A stretch of DNA of 64,000 bases, taken from assembly GCF_001750165.1 (NCBI RefSeq), contig NZ_CP015411.1, forward strand, positions 2,632,001 to 2,696,000, in the 5' to 3' direction. Of this stretch, positions 7,761 to 15,657 are shown piece after piece. Source of the DNA: Pseudoalteromonas luteoviolacea (GTDB taxonomy: Bacteria > Pseudomonadota > Gammaproteobacteria > Enterobacterales > Alteromonadaceae). The notes under the pieces were generated by a model. It had not been told where the DNA came from, made no database searches, and worked only from the letters and a program-made list of their open reading frames with translations. Within the stretch, counting starts at the first letter, position 1; each line of letters opens with the position of its first letter. Both the position numbers and the translations under genes were made by a program.

Positions 7761-10202
7761 CTAATTTTGGCGAAGTGAAGCCATCGGCTTCGAGCCTAGT
7801 ATTTTGCTCATTGGATATAAAGTCGCAAACAATGCAAATAATACAATTCCCGTACACACAGCCGTTAACCAAATGGAGTTAAGCAACATATAGTCTCTCA
7901 CGTGTTCACTAAACATTCGGTAGCTTGATAAACACATGAATATTGCCAATATAAATGCACTCACTAAAGGCAATATAGTGTCTTTAGCCAACTGTTTATA
8001 CAAGCTTTTACTTTTTGCTCCCAAGGCCATTCGGATCCCAAGCTCATAACGACGTAAGCCTAAATTGTAACTTAACACCCCATAAATACCGATCCCAGCA
8101 AGTAATAATGTAAATGTCGCCAGTAAGATAGTTATATTCCGCGTCATACGCTCCATATGCGTCATCATGTCATACTCATGGTGCATATCTGTCAGCCTCC
8201 ACACGCCTGTACGGGGATCGATATCCCTCCCAGCTTGAAATACCAGTTCACGATTTAAGCTTTTTCCTTCTTCCATTTTTACAATATAAGGAAAAGAATA
8301 CGGCTGAGCTGCCCACCAGAATTGGCGCCCCTGGTGCCTACCAAAAGATTTTGGATGATTAAAGTTTTCCGTGATACCCACTACCTCTACGGGATTATCA
8401 GGGTCAAAGCTAACAAAAGTCTCTCCAACTAAACTGCCGTTTGGTTTAAGTAAATCATTAACCGCTTTTGAAACCAAAAACTCATGTTTTTCACCACGGA
8501 TTGCTGCCTCACTAAATGTTCTTCCCTCAATGATTTTGAGACCTGTGACATCAAAATAATCTCGACCAACCCACGCTTGCGGAATAAACACACTCTCTTT
8601 CCCTGCCATATCGGTCACTGTGCTTGCAAGCACATTCATTTCAACAGGGCTTGCTCCATGCGCCACTTTCTCAACTCCATCAATATTCAGAAGTGCATTC
8701 TTAAAAGTGTCGATATAGTGATAACGTTCGGGGACACTTTCTTCGATACCTTGTATAAAAAACTGAACTGTATACAGATTCTCTGTTTCACTACCAAGTG
8801 GCCGGTTAAGTGTTTCTAGACTTTTGCTTAATACCATAGTTGCACTGATGACTAAGACTGTAGCTAAAAATAACTGCCCCCCGACCATCCACTTTATTGT
8901 GCGAGCACTCACCTGACTAATCGCCCCTTTTCCAGAAGACTGGATTTGCTTACGAAGCTTACCAAAGTCAATTAATCGACTGGTTATTGAAGCAAATAAA
9001 AAAGACAGCAACAGACAAACAACCAATGCACTTATAAGCACTGCGATATCAAGAGAAAGATCAGAGATTAAGGGTAAAAACCCTTCACTTACAGAGACAA
9101 AAAGTTTAATTCCCCATGCAGCTAAAAACAATGCCACCAGCACGGATGCTGCCATTAACAAACTTGTTTCTAATAAAATACTCTGAAACAATATTCGCCG
9201 TTTAGCTCCCAATACAGCTTGAAGCGCTAATTGCTTATGTTTAACAACCGCTCTGGAGATAAACAAATTACTCACATTTAATAATGCGATACACAGTAAC
9301 CCTGTGACTCCAGCCAGTAACAAAATTGCTAAATTATCATTATTACCCAGTTCCGCCTCACGAAAACTCGTTATAATGGGTTTCAAGTCTACTAAGCTAG
9401 GAAAGTCTTCTTTCCACTGTGCTTTCACTTGCTGAATAGATTGATACAGATGCGTTTGTGCGCTGTTGTGTGTTTCCCCGTGTTTTAAAATCCCCACTAA
9501 TTTAAGTGTGCCGTATAAACTTGACCAAGGGCTGCGATTTTCTTCACGGAAATAACGTACGTCTGAAGAAAAGTTAAACCATACTTGCGCTTTTCCATCG
9601 TTAAACATAAATGGGTCGACAAATTCTTTTGCTGCAACACCAACGACTTTAAATGAATTCTCTCGCAAACCGTCAGTTTGTAAAGTTTGGCCAATAACAG
9701 AGTCATCGCCATCAAAATACCGTTGCCAAAAAGTATAAGAAATAACGACCTCTTGCACTTTTTCCTCAAGTTTAAAAACAGGGGTTATATGGCGGCCCAA
9801 TACCAATGGGACTTTAAATAGCTCGTAGTATTCACTTGTCGCGTACGTCACATGAATTTTAGGCTGTCCTGGTAGACTGGTAATAATTCGTTGTGCGGTA
9901 CTGACTGCAGCCGCTTTTTGAAACACTTGCTGAGTATTATACCAATGCTCGATCGATTGAAAGCTCTGATAGCCTGAACTGTTTTTATCCTCATAAATAT
10001 TATCTTGTTCGACAATCACTAATCGTGATTCATTTTCAACTTTGAGGGGCTTTATAAAGTAACTGCTAAAAAGGCTCATTACCACGAAAAAACATGCTAA
10101 CGTCAGTGACAAAGTTAATATTATGGAAGCGGAGAACCCTTTTGCTTGACCAAGAGAATTGACAGCTAACTTTAACTGATTAATAGAGCGAACTATATTC
10201 AT
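7761..10202 (-). CDS. ABC transporter permease, MacB/FtsX type
   Basis: An 813-residue permease with the duplicated FtsX/MacB plan: a membrane helix near 22-50, a large periplasmic MacB-core domain, three helices around 295-415, another helix near 440 with a second periplasmic domain, and three C-terminal helices from about 690 (ITILLATFTLLLAGIGIYGVLSYN). GLRRYELGIRMALGAK is the typical cytoplasmic coupling motif, echoed in the first half by KHKQLALQAVLGAKRR. Its ATG overlaps the upstream ATPase stop (ATGA). With the ATPase and the adaptor it should form a tripartite mechanotransmission exporter for a peptide, lipid or antibiotic; the substrate cannot be read from sequence. Confidence 0.9.
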   Translation of the reverse strand: MNIVRSINQLKLAVNSLGQAKGFSASIILTLSLTLACFFVVMSLFSSYFIKPLKVENESRLVIVEQDNIYEDKNSSGYQSFQSIEHWYNTQQVFQKAAAVSTAQRIITSLPGQPKIHVTYATSEYYELFKVPLVLGRHITPVFKLEEKVQEVVISYTFWQRYFDGDDSVIGQTLQTDGLRENSFKVVGVAAKEFVDPFMFNDGKAQVWFNFSSDVRYFREENRSPWSSLYGTLKLVGILKHGETHNSAQTHLYQSIQQVKAQWKEDFPSLVDLKPIITSFREAELGNNDNLAILLLAGVTGLLCIALLNVSNLFISRAVVKHKQLALQAVLGAKRRILFQSILLETSLLMAASVLVALFLAAWGIKLFVSVSEGFLPLISDLSLDIAVLISALVVCLLLSFLFASITSRLIDFGKLRKQIQSSGKGAISQVSARTIKWMVGGQLFLATVLVISATMVLSKSLETLNRPLGSETENLYTVQFFIQGIEESVPERYHYIDTFKNALLNIDGVEKVAHGASPVEMNVLASTVTDMAGKESVFIPQAWVGRDYFDVTGLKIIEGRTFSEAAIRGEKHEFLVSKAVNDLLKPNGSLVGETFVSFDPDNPVEVVGITENFNHPKSFGRHQGRQFWWAAQPYSFPYIVKMEEGKSLNRELVFQAGRDIDPRTGVWRLTDMHHEYDMMTHMERMTRNITILLATFTLLLAGIGIYGVLSYNLGLRRYELGIRMALGAKSKSLYKQLAKDTILPLVSAFILAIFMCLSSYRMFSEHVRDYMLLNSIWLTAVCTGIVLFALFATLYPMSKILGSKPMASLRQN

Positions 10203-10921
10203 GCCATCTTCCTCGACGCTTCATGTCCTAATTCACTTGTATTTAATACTGAACCATCAAATAACTTAATTTGTTTTTTTGCATACCCAGCGTATCGTGG
10301 ATCGTGGGTCACCATGCAAATTGTTGTGCCTTGTTGATTCAAAGATTCTAGGATGGCCATAACCGCGTCCCCATTTTTGGAGTCTAAGTTTCCCGTAGGT
10401 TCATCAACCAATAAAATACTCGGCTCGCCTGCCAATGCACGAGCGATCGCGACACGCTGTTGTTGCCCACCTGATAGCTGGTTAGGTTTATGATTTGCTC
10501 TATGCTCAATTTCCACTTGACTCAAAGCGCGGGTGACTCGCGTATTGATATCCTCTTGACTCAAAGGTTGCTCTCGATAAATAAGTGGCAATGCAACATT
10601 GTCAAATACAGAGAGTTCATCAATTAAATTAAATGACTGAAAAATAAAACCGATATGTAAGTTTCTGAGCTCTGCAAGTGTATCAGCATCTAGGCTCTGC
10701 GTGTCCACACCCTCTATTTTATAGGTGCCATCAGTTATATCATCTAGCAATCCCATTAAGCTAAGGAGTGTAGATTTTCCGCAACCTGAAGGGCCACTTA
10801 TAGAAATATACTCACCTTTGTTAATGCTCAAATTAATATCGGTAAGTGCGTGAGTCTCTACATTTTCACTCACATATACTTTCGAGACATTTACCAGTTC
10901 GATAACGGGTGTATTAGCCAT
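10199..10921 (-). CDS. ABC transporter ATP-binding protein, LolD/MacB class
   Basis: A 240-residue ATPase with Walker A GPSGCGKST, Q loop in FIFQSFNLID, signature LSGGQQQRVAIARAL and Walker B SILLVDEPTGNLDSKNG followed by an H-loop histidine in CMVTHDPRYAG. DEPTGNLD and the overall length are typical of the MacB/LolD/FtsE class, which power FtsX-type permeases. It sits 14 bases after the adaptor gene and overlaps the permease gene by four bases. Confidence 0.93.
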   Translation of the reverse strand: MANTPVIELVNVSKVYVSENVETHALTDINLSINKGEYISISGPSGCGKSTLLSLMGLLDDITDGTYKIEGVDTQSLDADTLAELRNLHIGFIFQSFNLIDELSVFDNVALPLIYREQPLSQEDINTRVTRALSQVEIEHRANHKPNQLSGGQQQRVAIARALAGEPSILLVDEPTGNLDSKNGDAVMAILESLNQQGTTICMVTHDPRYAGYAKKQIKLFDGSVLNTSELGHEASRKMA

Positions 10922-10935
10922 GATGTTTTTCCTTA

Positions 10936-12189
10936 TTATTGCGTTATTGTTATTTGTGCGAGGTGTTTGAAATCTGACATATCAGAGATCACAACTTGCT
11001 CGCCGGCTTTTACACCTGATCGAATTTCAATGGCGTTGCCTGCGAGTGTACCAAACTCAATGGGTGTTTTAACTAGTTGATTTGTTTTTAAATTGAGAAC
11101 AAATAAGGACGCAATACTGCGCTCTGCGATATAGCTTGGTTTTTGTAAAGAAAGGGCTGCTTGCTTTGTTTCAGTTATGACTCTACCTTCGATAGAAAGT
11201 GCGGGCCTTGCGTTATCCGGTAGAGTTCCTGTGAGCTCAAGCTCGATGGCAATGCGCCCATCTCTAACGACAGGGTCAATACGATTTACACGCGCTTCAA
11301 CCTCACCATTAAATGTATTAATAATACCTGTCTGACCCTCTTGCACCCTACTCGCTTGTTTTTCAGGCACCTGAAGATCTGCCAATAAAGAAGACTCACT
11401 ACCAACTAATGCCAAAGGTGCGCCGATTTGAACAGATTGCCCCTGTTCTACATTGACTTCTTGAAGCATGCCTTTGATGCCTGCCCGTACTTGTAGATTG
11501 TCCACATCGTCTTTAGCAGCTCTATAACTTAGCTCTACTTCACGCATTAATTCTTGTTCTATTTGTAACCGCTGTGCATGTAGAGCTTTGGTTTGCGTTA
11601 GCTGCAACTCTGCCAGTTTAACTCGTTCGTTAAGCTGACTAACTTCGAGTTGCGAACGTTTGTGATCAAGTGCTGACACGATCCCTGTCTCAATTAATTT
11701 ACCCTCGGCTTCTGCACGGTTTTGTGCATTGGCAAGCTCACTTTTTAGTAATGTCAGCATGCCTTGCTGAGTTAAAAGCGCATTATGTTGACTAAGTTTG
11801 AGCGCTTCAAAGCTGGCTTTTTGCCTGGCCAACGCAAGGCGGCTACGATTTAAAAGTTGCACTAATTCGGGGTTTGAGAGCAACATGATGATGGTATCTG
11901 ATTGAACGCGACTTCCAGGCAAATGATAAATTTGTTCCACTTGGGAGCGATGGCTTGCCGTAATAAATCGGCTTTGTTTCGAACGTAATTTACCGAACCC
12001 AGATACTGCCAGTTTCAGTTGGCCAGATTGAACCTCCGCGATCACTAAGTTTTGTATATCTAGCCTATCGTCATCAAAACTTCCCAATACAATAGCCATA
12101 AATACAGCGCAACCACCTATACCGAGAACAATTTTTTTTAACGAAAACTGAGTTTTTTTGTTTTTAGCAAGCGAATCTTTAATATTCAT
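10936..12189 (-). CDS. HlyD/MacA-family periplasmic adaptor
   Basis: From ATG 12189 (MNIKDSLAKNKK) the protein is 417 residues: a basic N-terminus, one membrane anchor (IVLGIGGCAVFMAIVLGSF), a barrel-sandwich half (LRSKQSRFITASHRSQVEQIYHLPGSRV), a long coiled-coil hairpin with many Leu/Gln/Ala heptads, and the second half IKGMLQEVNVEQGQSVQIG. A TTG at 12201 would add four residues, but the ATG lies about 20 bases after the transcription start predicted from the sigma-54 element at 12221-12237. It links the ABC permease to an outer-membrane channel; no TolC gene is present nearby. Confidence 0.9.
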   Translation of the reverse strand: MNIKDSLAKNKKTQFSLKKIVLGIGGCAVFMAIVLGSFDDDRLDIQNLVIAEVQSGQLKLAVSGFGKLRSKQSRFITASHRSQVEQIYHLPGSRVQSDTIIMLLSNPELVQLLNRSRLALARQKASFEALKLSQHNALLTQQGMLTLLKSELANAQNRAEAEGKLIETGIVSALDHKRSQLEVSQLNERVKLAELQLTQTKALHAQRLQIEQELMREVELSYRAAKDDVDNLQVRAGIKGMLQEVNVEQGQSVQIGAPLALVGSESSLLADLQVPEKQASRVQEGQTGIINTFNGEVEARVNRIDPVVRDGRIAIELELTGTLPDNARPALSIEGRVITETKQAALSLQKPSYIAERSIASLFVLNLKTNQLVKTPIEFGTLAGNAIEIRSGVKAGEQVVISDMSDFKHLAQITITQ

Positions 12190-12220
12190 ATTCAGTCTCA
12201 ATAATTATTTCAATTACTAA

Positions 12221-12237
12221 GGCCAAATACATGCCAA
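12221..12237 (-). promoter_or_regulatory. Sigma-54 promoter of the exporter operon
   Basis: Read on the minus strand, TTGGCATGTATTTGGCC matches the -24/-12 consensus TGGCACG-N4-TTGC with the invariant GG and GC elements exactly 10 bases apart; the deviations are C to T in CACG and T to G in TTGC. The predicted start falls about ten bases from the site, near 12210, just ahead of the adaptor ATG. The operon encodes its own NtrC-family activator, which makes the match much more credible than sequence alone. Confidence 0.7.
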
Positions 12238-12288
12238 AATTAAGTCATTGATTTAAATTAACTTTATATTTTTAGACGCTTGTTGATA

Positions 12289-12304
12289 TTCCCGTTTTTG
12301 GGAA
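12289..12304. promoter_or_regulatory. Possible activator site upstream of sigma-54 promoter
   Basis: The dyad TTCCC-GTTTTT-GGGAA lies about 65 bases upstream of the -24 element. NtrC-type activators bind dyads 70-150 bases upstream of their promoter, so this is a candidate upstream activating sequence. A second candidate is the dyad at 12354-12400. Short dyads arise easily by chance in AT-rich DNA. Confidence 0.3.
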
Positions 12305-12353
12305 AGATTCGTCAATTATGGGACTGAGCTATGAGTAGAGTGAGTCTGTATAG

Positions 12354-12400
12354 ATTGTGCAACATGTAATGCCATGTTTATTAAACTCACATTGCACAAT
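12354..12400. repeat. Nested inverted repeat ATTGTGCAA / TTGCACAAT
   Basis: Nine-base arms at 12354-12362 and 12392-12400 enclose another dyad AACATG / CATGTT (12361-12366, 12373-12378). It is located 30 bases after the stop of the small secreted protein gene, so it may be that gene's terminator (no T tract), or an enhancer site for the NtrC-type operon whose promoter is about 120 bases away. Confidence 0.4.
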
Positions 12401-12431
12401 TTGAGTTCATTTATGTACAAAAATAAAAAGC

Positions 12432-12656
12432 TTAGTATCTAGTAACGCTTGGGGCGCCGCCTTCATAGATGCACTTTCTTGCATACAGGTTAATTTGATC
12501 GTTACCTGATACAAAAACACTCCAATTCTTTCCATACCTTGGGTTATGACATGAAACCCGTGCATGATCAGCTGTAATACTAGGCAGAGCATGAAGAACC
12601 TCTATATTTCCAATAGACAATATAGCAAGAGATGTAATTAGTACTTTATTTAACAT
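12432..12656 (-). CDS. Small secreted protein, unknown
   Basis: A 74-residue protein starting at ATG 12656, which has AAAGGA nine bases upstream. A longer in-frame extension back to 12734 has no such site. MLNKVLITSLAILSIGNIEVLHA is a clear signal peptide with likely cleavage after HALHA-type residues (VLHA|LPS). The ~51-residue mature part contains two cysteines (VSCHNPRYG and ARKCIYEGG) that could form one disulfide. No family recognised. It lies between the exporter operon and the attenuated ThrRS gene, reading away from the latter. Confidence 0.6.
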   Translation of the reverse strand: MLNKVLITSLAILSIGNIEVLHALPSITADHARVSCHNPRYGKNWSVFVSGNDQINLYARKCIYEGGAPSVTRY

Positions 12657-12734
12657 AACTATTTTCCTTTTTGTTGTGTTAAACAAGGTGTCATAAACAC
12701 CTATGTGGCCTAAAACCATAATTACTATATTCAT

Positions 12735-13124
12735 ATTATAAAAATTTTAATAAACAAAATTATTAATGCCTTATATGCAAAAATATCATCATGAAAATTT
12801 CAATGTCAGAATTCATTTATCTATAACAGTGATTACCGGGTTTAGCGCTCTGACCTTCTCTGCTCCTGTGATTAGAAACCTACACAAATATAAATAAACC
12901 ATTGATATAAAATCAAAAAACCAACCCCACTAAAAGCATAACAACCAGGTGTACAACAGCAATTTTTAGTTTTTATGATAGATGAACGTTTTTTATGAAA
13001 GTACTATTACATCCCTTCAACTCGGTGGAACACCTTAGAAAAAGCAATTTTCTACACACTATTAATTACAATAAATTGTATTACACACATTAAAAATCGA
13101 GCATTATTTAAAATTTTTTACCTA
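12735..13124. other. AT-rich intergenic region before the ThrRS attenuator
   Basis: About 390 bases with no credible frame on either strand. It is rich in A/T runs and could hold upstream promoter elements for the leader transcript; I see no further strong dyad. Confidence 0.4.
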
Positions 13125-13154
13125 TTGACATTTAAAACTTAAACAGAATAGACT
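13125..13154 (+). promoter_or_regulatory. Sigma-70 promoter for the attenuated ThrRS gene
   Basis: A perfect -35 box TTGACA (13125-13130) is followed after 18 bases by TAGACT (13149-13154, four of six matches to TATAAT). The predicted start near 13161 leaves about 26 bases before the leader-peptide ATG at 13187, a typical arrangement for amino-acid attenuators. Confidence 0.6.
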
Positions 13155-13186
13155 CAATAAAACAGGCAATATAAATTATCTATCAA

Positions 13187-13240
13187 ATGAAAATTACTCT
13201 ATTCGTTTTACAAGTAACCACCACCACGACAACCACCTAA
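13187..13240 (+). CDS. Threonine-rich leader peptide controlling the second ThrRS
   Basis: ATG at 13187 opens a 17-codon frame, MKITLFVLQVTTTTTTT, ending at TAA 13238-13240. Seven consecutive Thr codons (ACC ACC ACC ACG ACA ACC ACC, 13217-13237) immediately precede the stop, and Thr makes up 8 of 17 residues. Such runs are the hallmark of ribosome-stalling leaders, as in the thrABC leader of enterics. The Thr codons form the 5' arm of the first hairpin, so a ribosome waiting for charged tRNA-Thr would prevent that hairpin from forming. The ribosome binding site is weak (AGG about 20 bases upstream), as is common in leaders. Confidence 0.85.
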   Translation: MKITLFVLQVTTTTTTT

Positions 13241-13300
13241 TTGTCGTGTTGGCATTCATTTGATTGAAAAAAGCTGGCATGAACTGTCAGCTTTTTTTTT
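13221..13300 (+). promoter_or_regulatory. Transcription attenuator responding to charged tRNA-Thr
   Basis: Three mutually exclusive stems can be drawn. Hairpin 1:2 pairs 13221-13232 with 13241-13252 (CACGACAA / TTGTCGTG plus CCA/TGG across one mismatch). The antiterminator 2:3 pairs GTTGGCATTCAT (13248-13259) with ATGAAcTGTCAGC (13279-13291), twelve pairs with one bulged C. The terminator 3:4 is at 13267-13300. Hairpin 1:2 takes GTTGG away from 2:3, and 2:3 takes the 3' arm of the terminator. Stalling at Thr codons should block 1:2, favour 2:3 and allow read-through into the synthetase gene. This is read directly from sequence; function is inference from the classical mechanism. Confidence 0.85.
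13267..13300 (+). terminator. Intrinsic terminator of the Thr attenuator
   Basis: Stem AAAAAAGCTGGCA (13267-13279) pairs with TGTCAGCTTTTTT (13285-13297) around loop TGAAC, with one G-U pair, and is followed by a continuous run of nine T (13292-13300). It stands 46 bases upstream of the ThrRS paralogue ATG with no gene between, so its only evident purpose is to be conditionally bypassed. Confidence 0.9.
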
Positions 13301-13345
13301 GCTCAGCTCATGTCACACATTTAAATTAAGGAAAGTGAGATAAAA

Positions 13346-14527
13346 ATGATAAATGAGCATAGAAAAATAGGTAAGCAATTGCAGCTTTTTGATATGTCGA
13401 ACAGTGCATCAGGTATGGTCGACTGGTACCCTCAAGGATACAAGCTCTATCGTCGTATACAATCTTATATTCGTACTATGCAGTTAAAGTACGGATATCA
13501 TGAGGTCAATAGTCCCGTTCTTGCCAACCACGATATTTGGCACACTTCTGGTCATAGTGATAAATACCAACAAAACATGTTTCACCTGCAAGAACATAAC
13601 TTAGCGGTGAGACCAATGAGCTGCCCCTTTCACATCAACATATTCAATAACCTTGTACAATCATACAAGCAACTCCCCTACCGCATTGCCGAGTTTGGTC
13701 TTTGCCACCGCAACGAGACATCAGGTTCACTCAACGGCCTTTTCCGACTGCGCGCTTTTAACCAAGATGATGGGCATATATTTTGTCGAAAAAGTCAGAT
13801 AAAAAGTGAGCTCAAGCTGTTTTGTAATATGTTGTTTGAAATGTATGCACATTTTGGATTTCAAAAAGAAAAGATAAAAATAAAAATCTCACTACGCCCA
13901 GATAACAAAATCGGCTCTGATATCCTTTGGGACAAACTAGAAGAGTATCTAAAAACAGGCTTAGACGAACTTGGATTACACTATCAACTTATCAATGGAG
14001 ATGGAGCATTTTACGGTGCAAAAGTTGAGTTTGCGCTAGAAGATTCACTAAAAAGAGAATGGCAATGCGGTACGTTTCAATTGGACTTTTTCTTAGCTGA
14101 AAAGTTTGGCTGTACATACCAGAATGAATCTGCATCGCCTGAGTATCCAGTTATTTTACACAGAGCTGTTCTTGGCTCAATAGAGCGTTTCATTGCTATT
14201 TTATTAGAGCATTACAGTGGAAGATTACCCGTACAGTTTAACCCCAATGCAATTATTTTTCTGCCAATCAGTAAGGACCACCTAAATTACTGCTACTCAG
14301 TACACGATAAGCTCCGCTCAATAGGTATCGCATGTAACATTGATAACTCAGATAATAGCATCAGCTATCGAGTCAAAGCATCTTACAAACAAAAATGTAA
14401 CTACTGCATTGTTATAGGAGACGAGGAGCAAAACACCAATATACTCAAGCTCAAACATAAGAAATCGTGTTACTCAGTTCATTTAGATGAGCTAGCGCAA
14501 TTTCTTTTATTTCCGAAAACACATTAA
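13346..14527 (+). CDS. Second threonyl-tRNA synthetase, catalytic and anticodon domains only
   Basis: A 393-residue paralogue of the 636-residue ThrRS encoded at 48903-50813. It begins (EHRKIGKQLQLFD) exactly where the catalytic core begins in the full enzyme (DHRKIGKALDLWH), so the TGS and editing domains are absent. Zinc ligands are retained as C93, H144 and H272 with spacings like those of E. coli ThrRS. Motif 2 (CHRNE, R122) and motif 3 (GSIERF, R281) are intact, and a C-terminal anticodon-binding domain follows. Changes near the active site include MNCPGH to MSCPFH and GAFYGPK to GAFYGAK. It should charge tRNA-Thr without proofreading Ser-tRNA-Thr. AAGGAAAGTGAG precedes the ATG. Expression is set by the attenuator upstream. 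A resistant backup enzyme is the best guess. Confidence 0.92.
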   Translation: MINEHRKIGKQLQLFDMSNSASGMVDWYPQGYKLYRRIQSYIRTMQLKYGYHEVNSPVLANHDIWHTSGHSDKYQQNMFHLQEHNLAVRPMSCPFHINIFNNLVQSYKQLPYRIAEFGLCHRNETSGSLNGLFRLRAFNQDDGHIFCRKSQIKSELKLFCNMLFEMYAHFGFQKEKIKIKISLRPDNKIGSDILWDKLEEYLKTGLDELGLHYQLINGDGAFYGAKVEFALEDSLKREWQCGTFQLDFFLAEKFGCTYQNESASPEYPVILHRAVLGSIERFIAILLEHYSGRLPVQFNPNAIIFLPISKDHLNYCYSVHDKLRSIGIACNIDNSDNSISYRVKASYKQKCNYCIVIGDEEQNTNILKLKHKKSCYSVHLDELAQFLLFPKTH

Positions 14528-14539
14528 GTTCTGACGAAA

Positions 14540-14567
14540 AGTCAGGTGTTTACTAAAAAACCTGACT
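14540..14567 (+). terminator. Terminator after ThrRS paralogue
   Basis: AGTCAGGT (14540-14547) pairs with ACCTGACT (14560-14567) around a loop ending in a run of A, 13 bases after the stop codon. It also precedes the end of the convergent DUF2235 gene and may work in both directions. Confidence 0.65.
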
Positions 14568-14619
14568 GTTCGCCTGATGCAGCTTAAAGACTACATGGCA
14601 TGATAAAAATCCAAATTAA

Positions 14620-15642
14620 CTAGTTGGGATTTTCAATCCGCTTTTCTTCAAGCTTTTCCATAAACTCCATGGCATTTTGTGGTTGATAGTTGTCACTGTC
14701 TGTAATTCGTTTATAAACACTCTCATGTAAAGACTCATTGGTATGTTTTCCGATGCCTAGCTTTCGCACACGTTCGGTAATTTTATATAGCCAACTCATA
14801 GAGTCTCGGTACTCATCCAAGTGATAAGGTCGATAATATGACAAAAACTTCTCATTGAAGATCAACCCGTGGTCTTTTGCGCGATCTTTTATCCAATGCA
14901 AAGAAATATTAGCCAATCCATCTTGTGAGTATCCTCCACCCACATTGCTATGACTGCCCGCAAACCACTTCTGTTCTAAAGTTTGATTAGAGCCTTTAGG
15001 TAAAGTCCAAATAGCAGGTTTGAACGGACCTCGTTTTTCATCAATCGCCAAAGCATGATATGCGTGCTCTATATTTTCAGTCAAACTCACATCGTGAAAA
15101 CGATATCGACCATTGATAAAGTCAAAATCGAAAGGTACGCCTAACGCACCGACCGTATCCCAAACGCCTACAAACTTAATGGATACATCAGTGCAGTTAT
15201 GTTCAGCTTTAAATGCCTCAACCTCGCTATCTGATGCCGTATTTCGGTAAAGCCTATAAGCTTCAGGCATATAAAAAGCATGGTCCTTGGGCAATAACCC
15301 TATTTTATTGATAAGTCCAATCACGCTGCGGATTGTATAAGCGCCACGACTAAATCCAAAACCATATATCTCATCACCAGGCTGATAGTTTAAAACTAAA
15401 AACTGATAAGCACGTAATACATTTTGCGACAAACCAAATCCAAAGCCACCACCTAAGATTTTGTCCACCCCCCAATGTGTTCCAACGCCTTCACTGTAAT
15501 AAACAACTTGATGTACTCCGTCAGGGCAAACAGGGTCTACCCCTCTAGCCAGTTTAACAACATTGGTTGGCTTTCTTTTTCCTCGATCATATTGCGCAGG
15601 TTTATTCCAAGTTCCATCCATACACAACACCAATCTTTTCAT
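14620..15642 (-). CDS. DUF2235 alpha/beta hydrolase (Tle1-like phospholipase fold)
   Basis: A 340-residue protein opening with MKRLVLCMDGTWN and containing the nucleophile elbow GFSRGAYTIRSV near residue 100, both diagnostic of the DUF2235 family, in which type VI secretion lipase effectors of the Tle1 group are also found. Other conserved pieces are FVGVWDTVGALG and HALAIDEKRGPFKP, ending in WFAGSHSNVGGGY, which likely supply the acid and histidine of the triad. AAGGATAAAAG lies before the ATG. No VgrG, immunity gene or signal peptide is adjacent, so a cytoplasmic housekeeping hydrolase is as likely as an effector. Confidence 0.85.
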   Translation of the reverse strand: MKRLVLCMDGTWNKPAQYDRGKRKPTNVVKLARGVDPVCPDGVHQVVYYSEGVGTHWGVDKILGGGFGFGLSQNVLRAYQFLVLNYQPGDEIYGFGFSRGAYTIRSVIGLINKIGLLPKDHAFYMPEAYRLYRNTASDSEVEAFKAEHNCTDVSIKFVGVWDTVGALGVPFDFDFINGRYRFHDVSLTENIEHAYHALAIDEKRGPFKPAIWTLPKGSNQTLEQKWFAGSHSNVGGGYSQDGLANISLHWIKDRAKDHGLIFNEKFLSYYRPYHLDEYRDSMSWLYKITERVRKLGIGKHTNESLHESVYKRITDSDNYQPQNAMEFMEKLEEKRIENPN

Positions 15643-15657
15643 CTTTTATCCTTGTAA

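Noticed and set aside
13160..13345. T-box riboswitch ahead of the ThrRS paralogue
   Set aside because: T-box leaders regulate extra ThrRS genes in Firmicutes, but the leader here is short, lacks the conserved T-box bulge sequence and Stem I features, and contains an explicit Thr-rich leader peptide that explains the structure.
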